A stretch of 64,000 bases of DNA, taken from contig NZ_CABEGA010000001.1 in the NCBI RefSeq assembly GCF_901521055.1, positions 62,001 to 126,000 on the forward strand, written 5' to 3'. Both the position numbers and the translations under genes were made by a program. The notes beneath the pieces are model-generated. The model searched no databases, was not told where the DNA came from, and saw nothing but the letters and a program-made list of their open reading frames with translations. How positions within the stretch are numbered: position 1 is the first letter of the stretch; each line of letters starts with the position of its first letter. The stretch is from Cellulomonas hominis (GTDB lineage Bacteria > Actinomycetota > Actinomycetes > Actinomycetales > Cellulomonadaceae). Below are positions 57,051 to 64,000 of the stretch, one piece after another.

Positions 57051-58913
57051 CTACAGCGACATCTCCTCCACCCGCTCCGCCAGGATGATCCGCGCCGCCG
57101 CCTCGATCAGGGCCAGGTGCGAGAACGCCTGCGGGGTGTTGCCCAGGTGCTGGGAGGTGGCGACGTCGAACTCCTCCGCGTACAGGCCGAACGGCGACGC
57201 GACCCGGAGCAGCCGCTCCATCAGGTCGACGGCGCGCTGCTGCTCGCCGACGACCATGAGCGCGGAGACCAGCCAGAACGAGCAGATCACGAACGTGCCC
57301 TCGCGCCCGGCGAGCCCGTCGTCCGTCTCGTCCGTGCGGTACCGGAGCACGAAGCCGTCCTCCGTGAGCTCGTCGGCGATCGCCAGGACGGTGCTGTGCA
57401 GCCGCTCGTCCGTGCGGGGCAGCAGGCCGAAGTGCGCGGCGAGCAGCGCCGACGCGTCGAGGGCGTCGGTGTCGTAGTGCTGCCGCAGGACGCCCCGCTC
57501 GCTCACGCCGCGCGCCAGGATGTCCGCCTTGATCTCGTCGGCCGTGCCCGCCCACGTCTGCTGGAGCCCCGGCTCGCCCCAGACCCCGGCGAGCTGCGCG
57601 GCGCGGTCGAGGGCCACCCAGCACATGATCTTCGACGAGACGTAGTGCCGGGGCTCGCCGCGCGCCTCCCAGATGCCCTGGTCCGGCTCCTGCCAGACCG
57701 CGGTCGCGCGCTCCGCCTGGGCCTGCACCACCGGCCACAGCCGGGCGGGCAGCCGCTGGCTGCGCCGGGCGTGCAGCAGGACGGAGTCCAGCACGGACCC
57801 GTAGACGTCGTTCTGCCGCTGGTCGAACGCCCCGTTCCCGATGCGGACCGGGCGCGCGTTCTGGTAGCCGCTGAGGTCGTCCCGCGTGGACTCGGTGAGG
57901 TCCCGCCGCCCGTCGATCCCGTACATGATCTGCAGGCCGCCGTCCGGGTTCGGCTCGACGTCCGCGACGAACTGGAGGTACTCGTCCGCCTCCCAGTCCA
58001 GCAGCAGGTAGTGGAGCGCCTGGAGCGTGAACGTCGAGTCGCGGACCCACGTGTACCGGTAGTCCCAGTTGCGCTCTCCGCCGGGCGTCTCCGGGAGCGA
58101 GGTGGTCAGCGCGGCGACCGTCGCCCCCGTCGGCATGTACGTGAGCCCCTTGATCACCAGGGCGGACCGCTCCAGGTACGGGCGCAGGCGGTGGTCGGGC
58201 AGCCGCGCCCGTCCCAGCCAGCGCCGCCAGAAGTCCCGCGTCGCCGCGACCCGCGCCAGGGCGTCGGCGGCGTCGGTCGGACCGTCCAGCGCCACGTCCC
58301 AGGACAGCGCGCAGTAGGCGCTCTCCCCCGCGGAGAGCACGTGCCGGCCCCGCACCGCCTCGCCCTCGAGCCCGAGCGCGAGGTCGGTCCGCAGCCGCAG
58401 CGTCGCGCCCGGCCCCGTGACGTCCGCCGTGCCTCCGCCGGGGCCGACCGTCCACGGCACCCGCGTCCGCCCGTAGTCGAAGGCCGGCTGGCACACCAGC
58501 TCGACCTCGACGGACCCGTCCAGGCACGTCGCGGTCCGCACGAGCAGGTGGCTCGCGTCGTCGTCGGCGGGCGGCCGGGTGTGCGGCGTGGTCTCGTCGG
58601 TCCCGGTGCGCGGCGCCATCACCAGGGCGTCCTGGACCTCGACCCAGCCGCTCGGGGTGTGCCACGTCGTGATCAGGACGTTCGTGCCCGGCTCGTAGGC
58701 GCGCGAGGTCGGCACGTTGATCCCGTACGGCGCGAAGCGGAAGTAGCCCGCGCCCCGGTCCAGCAGGCTCCCGAACACGCTCGGGCTGTCGAACCGCGGC
58801 ACGCACAGCCAGTCCACCGACCCGTCCGGGCCCACGAGCGCGCCGGTGTGGCAGTCGGACAGGAACGCGTACTCCGCGATCGGCGGGAACGGTGACAGCG
58901 TCGGCTGGTCCAC
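57051..58913 (-). CDS. Glycoside hydrolase family 15 protein (trehalase/glucoamylase-like)
   Basis: 620 residues. N-terminal beta domain (PIAEYAFLSDCHTGALVGPDGSVDWLCVPRFDSPSVFGSLLDRGAGYFRFAP) and (alpha/alpha)6 barrel with NWDYRYTWVRDSTFTLQALHYL, NDVYGSVLDSVLLH, and the C-terminal EGTFVICSFWLVSALMVVGEQQRAVDLMERLL catalytic-base region. This layout is that of actinobacterial GH15 trehalases, which split trehalose in the cytoplasm; glucan exo-hydrolysis cannot be excluded. GTG 58913 has GGAGG 6 nt upstream. No signal peptide. Confidence 0.92.
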   Translation of the reverse strand: MDQPTLSPFPPIAEYAFLSDCHTGALVGPDGSVDWLCVPRFDSPSVFGSLLDRGAGYFRFAPYGINVPTSRAYEPGTNVLITTWHTPSGWVEVQDALVMAPRTGTDETTPHTRPPADDDASHLLVRTATCLDGSVEVELVCQPAFDYGRTRVPWTVGPGGGTADVTGPGATLRLRTDLALGLEGEAVRGRHVLSAGESAYCALSWDVALDGPTDAADALARVAATRDFWRRWLGRARLPDHRLRPYLERSALVIKGLTYMPTGATVAALTTSLPETPGGERNWDYRYTWVRDSTFTLQALHYLLLDWEADEYLQFVADVEPNPDGGLQIMYGIDGRRDLTESTRDDLSGYQNARPVRIGNGAFDQRQNDVYGSVLDSVLLHARRSQRLPARLWPVVQAQAERATAVWQEPDQGIWEARGEPRHYVSSKIMCWVALDRAAQLAGVWGEPGLQQTWAGTADEIKADILARGVSERGVLRQHYDTDALDASALLAAHFGLLPRTDERLHSTVLAIADELTEDGFVLRYRTDETDDGLAGREGTFVICSFWLVSALMVVGEQQRAVDLMERLLRVASPFGLYAEEFDVATSQHLGNTPQAFSHLALIEAAARIILAERVEEMSL

Positions 58914-59064
58914 TTCAGGCCTCCAGGTGCGGGGGCGGCGCCCGACGGCCGCCTCGTCCCCGAGCGTCCGCGTGCGATCCCCGGCCCACCACACCCCGGC
59001 GGGGTACGCCGGGCGCGAGCCGACGAGGTCCGCGAATCCCCCTTCGGGCGGGGCCGGCTCCGCC

Positions 59065-59070
59065 TAGAGT
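59065..59070 (+). promoter_or_regulatory. Predicted -10 of the flotillin gene
   Basis: TAGAGT, 52 nt before the ATG at 59123. No clear -35. Confidence 0.4.
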
Positions 59071-59122
59071 CGTGACCAGCCCATCCACCACCGGCCCCGT
59101 ACGGCCGCGCCCGAGGAGTCCC

Positions 59123-60676
59123 ATGGAGATCGCCGGCCCCGTCCTCATCGTCGCGGCGGCGGTCGTCGCCCTCGTCGTGCTGCTGCTCGTGGGCGTCGTC
59201 TACGCCAAGGTCCGGTTCAAGATCGCGACGCCGGACGAGGCGCTGATCATCACCGGCCGCAAGAGCGGCAAGCCGGTGATCAACCCGGAGACGGGCGACG
59301 AGACGACCGACCTGTCCGGCCAGCGCGTCGTCATCGGCGGCGGCACGTTCGTCAAGCCGGTGTTCGAGCAGGTCGCGCGCCTGTCGTTGGCGGCGCAGAG
59401 CTTCCCGGTCACCGCGGAGGACGCCACCACCAAGAGCGGCGTCGGCGTCACGCTGCGGTCCATCGCCGTCGTGAAGGTCGGCGGGACGGAGCGGATGGTG
59501 CGGGCCGCCGCCCAGCGGTTCGCCGGCCGGAGCCAGGAGCAGGTCATCGAGCAGCAGACCAGCGAGGTCCTGGTCGGCGTGCTCCGCACGATCGCGGGCA
59601 CGCTGACCGTCGAGTCGATCCTGTACGAGCGCCAGGACTTCTCGAAGGAGGTCAAGGAGATCGCCGTCCCGATGCTCGCGGAGCGCGGCCTGATCCTGGA
59701 GAACTTCGAGATCCAGACCGTCGAGGACTCCGGCAGCTACATCCGCAACCTCGGGCGCCCGCGCGCCGCCGCCGTGGCCCGGGACGCCGAGATCGCGGAG
59801 GCCCAGGCCCAGCAGGAGAGCACGCAGCGCTCCAACGAGGCGGCCGTGCAGATCGCCGAGTCGAACAAGGCCCTCGCGCTGCGGAACGCCCAGATCGCGC
59901 AGGAGACCGCCACCGCGCAGGCAGAGGCGGAGGCCGCGAAGGAGCGCGCCGAGGCGGAGGCCCAGCAGGAGGTGCTGGTCCAGCAGGAGCAGGTCGCGCT
60001 GCGCCGCGCCGCCCTGCGCGAGCAGGAGCTGCTGACCGAGGTCCGCAAGCCCGCCGAGGCCCGCAAGTACGAGGCCGCGCAGGAGGCGGACGCCCGCAAG
60101 TACGCCGCGGAGCAGGAGGCCGAGGCCGCCAAGACCACCGCGATCCGCCAGTACGAGGCGGAGGCGCAGCGCACCACCGCGCAGGCCGAGGCCGAGGCGT
60201 CCGCGGCCCGCGCCCGCGCCGAGGCCGCGCTCGTCGAGCAGCAGCGCCGCGCCGAGGGCGCCCTGGCGCTGGCCCGGGCCGAGGCGGACGGCATCCAGGC
60301 GCGCGGCGAGGCCGAGGCCGCCGCCGAGCGCGCGCAGGGCGAGGCCCGCGCCGCCGCGATCAAGGCCGAGTCGGACGCGTACCAGGCGTTCCCGGAGTCG
60401 GCGCGGCTGCAGATGGTGCTCGACGCGCTGCCGAAGGTCGCCCAGCCGTACGCCGACGCCCTCGGCAGCATCGACGGCATCACGATCATCGACAAGGACG
60501 GCGCCTCGCGGCTGCCGGGCCAGGTGTCGACGGGCGTGCAGGAGCTCGCGGCGCTGCTCAAGGCGCAGACGGGCATCGACGTGCTGGACCTGCTGCGCGG
60601 TGCGGGTGCCCACGACACGGCCCGGCCGCGCGTCGCGCACGCCGACGCCGACGTGTCGAACGGCGCGACCCGCTGA
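59123..60676 (+). CDS. Flotillin-like SPFH protein
   Basis: 517 residues. One N-terminal helix (about 4-27, GPVLIVAAAVVALVVLLLVGVVYA), an SPFH/band 7 domain (about 30-190), then a long coiled coil rich in Glu/Ala/Gln heptads (about 200-420, EAQAQQESTQRSNEAA...AEAEASAARARAEAA) and a C-terminal oligomerisation segment. Organises membrane microdomains. ATG 59123 with GAGGAG 4 nt upstream. The 3' end contains a threefold 15-bp repeat that spans its stop codon. Confidence 0.93.
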   Translation: MEIAGPVLIVAAAVVALVVLLLVGVVYAKVRFKIATPDEALIITGRKSGKPVINPETGDETTDLSGQRVVIGGGTFVKPVFEQVARLSLAAQSFPVTAEDATTKSGVGVTLRSIAVVKVGGTERMVRAAAQRFAGRSQEQVIEQQTSEVLVGVLRTIAGTLTVESILYERQDFSKEVKEIAVPMLAERGLILENFEIQTVEDSGSYIRNLGRPRAAAVARDAEIAEAQAQQESTQRSNEAAVQIAESNKALALRNAQIAQETATAQAEAEAAKERAEAEAQQEVLVQQEQVALRRAALREQELLTEVRKPAEARKYEAAQEADARKYAAEQEAEAAKTTAIRQYEAEAQRTTAQAEAEASAARARAEAALVEQQRRAEGALALARAEADGIQARGEAEAAAERAQGEARAAAIKAESDAYQAFPESARLQMVLDALPKVAQPYADALGSIDGITIIDKDGASRLPGQVSTGVQELAALLKAQTGIDVLDLLRGAGAHDTARPRVAHADADVSNGATR

Positions 60677-60708
60677 GCGGCGACCCGCTGAGCGGCGACC
60701 CCCTGAGC
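60664..60708. repeat. 15-bp tandem repeat, three copies, across the flotillin stop codon
   Basis: Unit GCGACCCGCTGAGCG (third copy diverged). CTGAGC recurs at 60673, 60688 and 60703; the first contains the flotillin TGA. In the GNAT frame it reads LSGDP repeats. Confidence 0.8.
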
Positions 60709-60780
60709 CCCGGGCCCGCGCTGCGGCTGCCGGTCGACCTGACCGGTCTCGACGCGGCGCCGCTGCGGACGGACCGGCTC

Positions 60781-61332
60781 GTGATCCGGCCGCTCCGGGA
60801 CACCGACGCGGACGACGTCGCCGCCTACCAGGGCCTGCGCGACGTGGTCGCGTACCTGCCGTGGCCGGTCCGCGACCGGGACGCGAGCCGCGCGCACACC
60901 GCCGCCCGCGCCGCCCGCCGGACCCTGGACGCCGACGGGGACGCCGTCGCGCTCGCGATCACGCTGCCGGGCGAGCCCGGCCTCGCCGACGCCGGCGCCG
61001 ACCGCGTCGTCGGGGACCTCACGCTGATCCTGAGCAGCGCGGGGCACGCCCAGCTCGCGGTCGGCTGGGTGCTGCACCCGGGCTACCAGGGGCGGGGTCT
61101 CGCGCGCGAGGCGGCCACCGCGCTCCTCGACCTCGCGTTCGACCTCGGCGCGCACCGGGTCGCGGCGACCGTCGACCCCGACAACGCCCCGTCGCTGGCC
61201 CTGTGCGACCGGCTCGGCATGCGCCGTGAGGCCCTGCACCGGGAGGACCGCCACGACGGGGCGTCCTGGCGCGACACCGTGGTGTGCGCGACCACGGTCA
61301 CCGAGTGGCGGGGCGGGCGTCCGGCACGCTGA
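60781..61332 (+). CDS. GNAT-family N-acetyltransferase (RimJ/RimL type), start uncertain
   Basis: 183 residues from GTG 60781. RimJ-like features: VIRPLRDTDADDVAAYQGLRDVV, GDLTLILSSAGHAQLAVGWVLHPGYQGRGLAREAATALLDLAF (acetyl-CoA loop GYQGRGLA), and HRVAATVDPDNAPSLALCDRLGM. But GTG 60781 lies inside the first strand (LRTDRLVIRPL): the frame continues upstream without a stop to and beyond the flotillin 3' end, with no ATG/GTG/TTG. A CTG at 60673 overlapping the flotillin TGA (CTGA) would give a coupled start. Modifies an amine, possibly ribosomal or antibiotic. Confidence 0.85.
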   Translation: MIRPLRDTDADDVAAYQGLRDVVAYLPWPVRDRDASRAHTAARAARRTLDADGDAVALAITLPGEPGLADAGADRVVGDLTLILSSAGHAQLAVGWVLHPGYQGRGLAREAATALLDLAFDLGAHRVAATVDPDNAPSLALCDRLGMRREALHREDRHDGASWRDTVVCATTVTEWRGGRPAR

Positions 61333-61356
61333 TCGCGCGACGGACACCCCGGCCCG

Positions 61357-63645
61357 TCAGCGCGCCGCGTAGTCCGCGATCCGGGAGTCGACGACCCAGT
61401 CCGCGTCCTCGGTGCGGTCGGGTGCCGCCTGCTCGTCGGTCTGCAGCAGGAACAGGTCCTGGCCCGCGGAGTCGTTCCACGTGACGTCGACGACCCGCCA
61501 GGACTCCCCGACCCGGACCTTGTTCCACGCGTGCCCCTCGCCCGAGCCGGTGGCGACACCCGTCACGTACACCGACTCCAGGCCCGCGGCGTCCGCGAGG
61601 GCCTTGAACCCCTGCGCGTAGGAGGCGCACACGCCGAGCCCGTCGAGCAGCACGCCCGAGGCCACCCACCCGTGCGGGTAGTCCTCGATGTCGCCGGCGT
61701 CCCGGGCGGCGAGCGCCGCGTCGTCGTACGCCGCCGTGCTGACGAGGTAGTCGTTGATCGCCGCGACCTTCCGCTCCTCGGACATGCCGTCCGTGATGAT
61801 CTCGCCGATCACGCGCTGGACCTCCGCGCCGAGCTGCTCCTGCTCCTGGCGCCGCTGCTCGGCGCTGTCGAAGCCGGAGTACGACACGAACAGCACCGAG
61901 CGCTCGTCCAGGTAGCCGACCTCGACGCGCGTGGCCGCGAGCGCCATGGGGTTCTGCGCCACCGCCTCGTCGACCGCGTCCCACAGCGCGACGCCGGTCG
62001 CGGTCGTGGTGGTGCCGGGCTCCAGGTAGGCGCTGAGGTCGATGAACTTCTGCCCGTCCACCAGGTTGGCCGCGATGTAGGTCGTGAGCGGGTTGCTGCC
62101 GCTGACCGGGTAGGGCACGTCGGGCGCGCTGGTGCTGATCGTCGCGTCGTCCAGGTCCCGCGGGTTCGTGCCGACGTACGTGTATGCCTGCTCGCCGCCG
62201 GTCCGCGCGCGCTCCGCCGCCGCGCGCTCCGTGGCCGCGCGGGCACCCGCCTGGGCCGCCGCCATGTCCGCGGCCTCGACCGTGTACTGGTCCGCGAACA
62301 TCGTGCCGACGACGGTGAACGGGATCCGGTAGTGCGTCTCGCGCCGGGAGGCGACGATGTTCCCCGCGTCGTCGGTCGTGCTGACGACGATGTCCGCGGT
62401 CTCGACGCGGTCCGGGTCGTACGCGATGGGGCGCAGCACCGTGGTGCCGTCAGCGAGGCTGATCGGGTACTGCGTCGGGAGCTGGTCGACGGTGTCGAGG
62501 TGGTTGCCCTGCACCCCCATCTCCTCGGCCGCGTTGAACGCGATGACGGACGGCAGCCGGCTGACCAGGTCGGCCCCGTTCACCGGGGCGACCGGGCTGA
62601 AGCCCTCCTCCGTCACCGCCATGACGCCGAACGCCGGGTCGGCCGCCGGGTCGTCGACGGTGCTGGTCAGGCCGTCGAGCGCGTCGTCCTCGGTCACGAT
62701 CGAGCTCTCGAGCAGCCGGTTCATCTGGATGACCTCCTGGTCGAGGAGGTCCTCGGCGGCCAGCGCCTCCTGGACGTCGTCGTCCTGCTCGATCGTGGTC
62801 CACGAGGTCCCGGTGGACGTCCCGATGACCGACATGCCGAGCTCGTCGACCTTCACCACGTAGTACTCCTCGGCGCCGTCGACCGGCTCCCACGAGAAGT
62901 GCCCCACGCCGTCGCCGTCGACCCGGACGGCGAACGGCGTCGTCGGCAGCTCCGTCTCGGGCGTGAACGCCGTCACCCGCGGCTCGTCGAGCGGCGCGCC
63001 CGTGGCCCGGTCCCGGTACTCGGCGATGTAGTACGTCTCGTACAGGCCCCACGTCCCGGCCTCGTTGACCTCCACGCCGTCCTGGTCGTCGAACAGGTCC
63101 CCGACGAGCAGCGTGGCCGTGACCGCGGAGTCGGACGGCTTCACGTGGAGCGCGCCGTCCCACCCGACGCTGGTCATGGCGTCCTCGGCGACGACGGTGA
63201 GCCGCGGGTCGACGTAGACCTGGACCACGTCGTCCGTCAGCGGCGCGTCGGCCAGGTCCTCCAGCTGCCACTCCACCGGGAGCGCGAACTCGTGGTCGCG
63301 CGGCACACCGAGCTGGACGTCCGCGAACTCGGCGTCGCCCAGGTCGGCGGGCCCCGCCGCGACCGCGTCGGCACCCTGGGGCTCGTCGGTCCCCGACAGC
63401 CCGCGCACCGCGAGGACGCCACCCGTGACCAGGACCAGGGCGACAGCGACGCCGCCGGCGGTCCAGGCGGCCACCCGACCCCGCCGGCCGGGACGCGCCG
63501 CTCCCGGCGCGGGTGCCGGCGCGGGCGGCTGCGGCGGGGGCGGGACGTCCGCGCGGGGGACGCCCCGCGCGGGGGTGCGGTCGGGGTCGTGCGTGCCGCT
63601 GGGGTCGTGGGGTCCGGGGGTCGGGCTGGGGTGCTGGTCGCTCAC
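61357..63645 (-). CDS. Membrane-anchored transglutaminase-like protein
   Basis: 762 residues. A Pro/Asp-rich cytoplasmic N-terminus (about 50 residues), one helix (about 57-80, VAAWTAGGVAVALVLVTGGVLAV), a long extracellular region with beta-rich segments (FAVRVDGDGVGHFSWEPVDGAEEYYVVKV resembles a fibronectin III strand pair), and a C-terminal transglutaminase-like domain (about 640-760) with the catalytic triad visible: Cys in LDGLGVCASYAQGFKAL, His in GSGEGHAWNKV and Asp in WRVVDVTWND. Probably a surface protease or crosslinker. I choose GTG 63645, which follows a GACACT hexamer by 6 nt; upstream ATGs at 63684 and 63693 are possible. Confidence 0.85.
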   Translation of the reverse strand: MSDQHPSPTPGPHDPSGTHDPDRTPARGVPRADVPPPPQPPAPAPAPGAARPGRRGRVAAWTAGGVAVALVLVTGGVLAVRGLSGTDEPQGADAVAAGPADLGDAEFADVQLGVPRDHEFALPVEWQLEDLADAPLTDDVVQVYVDPRLTVVAEDAMTSVGWDGALHVKPSDSAVTATLLVGDLFDDQDGVEVNEAGTWGLYETYYIAEYRDRATGAPLDEPRVTAFTPETELPTTPFAVRVDGDGVGHFSWEPVDGAEEYYVVKVDELGMSVIGTSTGTSWTTIEQDDDVQEALAAEDLLDQEVIQMNRLLESSIVTEDDALDGLTSTVDDPAADPAFGVMAVTEEGFSPVAPVNGADLVSRLPSVIAFNAAEEMGVQGNHLDTVDQLPTQYPISLADGTTVLRPIAYDPDRVETADIVVSTTDDAGNIVASRRETHYRIPFTVVGTMFADQYTVEAADMAAAQAGARAATERAAAERARTGGEQAYTYVGTNPRDLDDATISTSAPDVPYPVSGSNPLTTYIAANLVDGQKFIDLSAYLEPGTTTTATGVALWDAVDEAVAQNPMALAATRVEVGYLDERSVLFVSYSGFDSAEQRRQEQEQLGAEVQRVIGEIITDGMSEERKVAAINDYLVSTAAYDDAALAARDAGDIEDYPHGWVASGVLLDGLGVCASYAQGFKALADAAGLESVYVTGVATGSGEGHAWNKVRVGESWRVVDVTWNDSAGQDLFLLQTDEQAAPDRTEDADWVVDSRIADYAAR

Positions 63646-63836
63646 CCGGTCAGTGTCCCGGACCTGCGGTGTCACGGAGTCCATGACCAGCACCGCCGGG
63701 CGTCGCGGGTCCCGGATTTCCCTCGATCGGTCCAGCGCGGGCGCGCGCGGGACACCCGGCCGACGTGCCGAGGCTGCTTGCGCCGCGGGGGCGCCCTCCG
63801 GTGGGATCGGACCACGAGCGGAGGCGGGTGGGCCCG

Positions 63837-64000
63837 ATGACCGGCACGGTGCTGCTGCAGGGCGGCGAGTTCGTCATGGGGCACGACGGCCCGGACGGGT
63901 ACCCGTCCGACGGCGAGGGCCCGGCGCACGCGGTGCGTCTGCGCCCGTTCCGGCTCGACGCCACCGCGGTGACCACGGAGCAGTTCGCTGCGTTCGTCCG
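63837..64000 (+). CDS. SUMF1/formylglycine-generating-enzyme-domain protein, 3' end cut off
   Basis: 54 visible residues: MTGTVLLQGGEFVMGHDGPDGYPSDGEGPAHAVRLRPFRLDATAVTTEQFAAFV, the N-terminal signature of the SUMF1/FGE-sulfatase family. The copper-binding Cys pair that distinguishes true formylglycine-generating enzymes would lie beyond the window, so sulfatase maturase versus another SUMF1 function cannot be told. ATG 63837 (or GTG 63828 closer to a GGAGG). The 191 nt before it hold no gene. Confidence 0.8.
   Translation, partial: MTGTVLLQGGEFVMGHDGPDGYPSDGEGPAHAVRLRPFRLDATAVTTEQFAAFV

Overview
The window is very GC-rich (roughly 74%) with strong G/C third positions, frequent GTG starts, 4-nt GTGA/ATGA gene overlaps and several leaderless promoters (a TANNNT-type -10 ending 6-7 nt before the start codon). 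Together with the gene content (GH3 beta-glucosidases, DrrAB-type exporter, 14-TM EmrB/QacA exporter, GtrA, UDP-galactopyranose mutase) this points to a chromosomal segment of an actinobacterium, most likely Cellulomonas or a close relative. I see no insertion sequences, phage genes, tRNA/rRNA genes or CRISPR arrays.

Layout. 1-4.3 kb: 3' part of glycerol kinase with a strong terminator, then the leftward eda-kdgK pair (KDPG aldolase, KDG kinase) behind an IclR regulator and two operator-like palindromes. 4.3-10.2 kb: MgtE magnesium transporter with a long leader containing a 20-codon upstream ORF, then a siderophore-iron ABC importer with an iron box. 10.3-18.1 kb: recQ, an AEC carrier, an alpha/beta hydrolase, an aldo/keto reductase, trmL, an APC permease and a YdeI-like protein. 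18.1-20.8 kb: PadR regulator divergent from a DrrA/DrrB-type exporter. 20.9-27.4 kb: gamma-glutamyltransferase-like protein, MarR plus 14-TM exporter, a second MarR, a degenerate NERD-like protein and msrB. 27.6-34 kb: DEAD-box helicase, then a cyclic-di-GMP pair (PilZ protein and GGDEF-EAL protein) next to a SipW-type signal peptidase with two candidate TasA/camelysin-like substrates.

34.3-48.9 kb is a surface-carbohydrate block: phosphoribosyltransferase, family 2 glycosyltransferase, GtrA-like flippase, three GH3 enzymes (one cytoplasmic, one circularly permuted and tethered at both ends, one lipoprotein), a small lipoprotein, UDP-galactopyranose mutase and an AgrC/LytTR-type two-component system. 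A repeated element with a 21-bp period, the geometry expected of LytTR binding sites, lies upstream of predicted promoters for two GH3 genes and glf, suggesting that the two-component system controls the block.

49-64 kb holds metabolic and stress genes: hydrolase, PEP-mutase-like enzyme, acylphosphatase, DoxX-like protein, BBE-type flavin oxidase divergent from a LuxR regulator, HIRAN-like protein, FemAB/GNAT-like acyltransferase, GH15 trehalase/glucoamylase-like enzyme, flotillin, GNAT acetyltransferase, a tethered transglutaminase-like protein and the start of an SUMF1-domain protein.

The most unusual signals are the mgtE leader (near-ideal promoter, strong Shine-Dalgarno, 20-codon ORF whose codons form one arm of a 17-bp long-range hairpin), the candidate LytTR regulon, a sigma-28-like promoter in front of the SipW/TasA-like genes, and two genes (GGDEF-EAL and GNAT) with no ATG/GTG/TTG start that would preserve their N-terminal domains.
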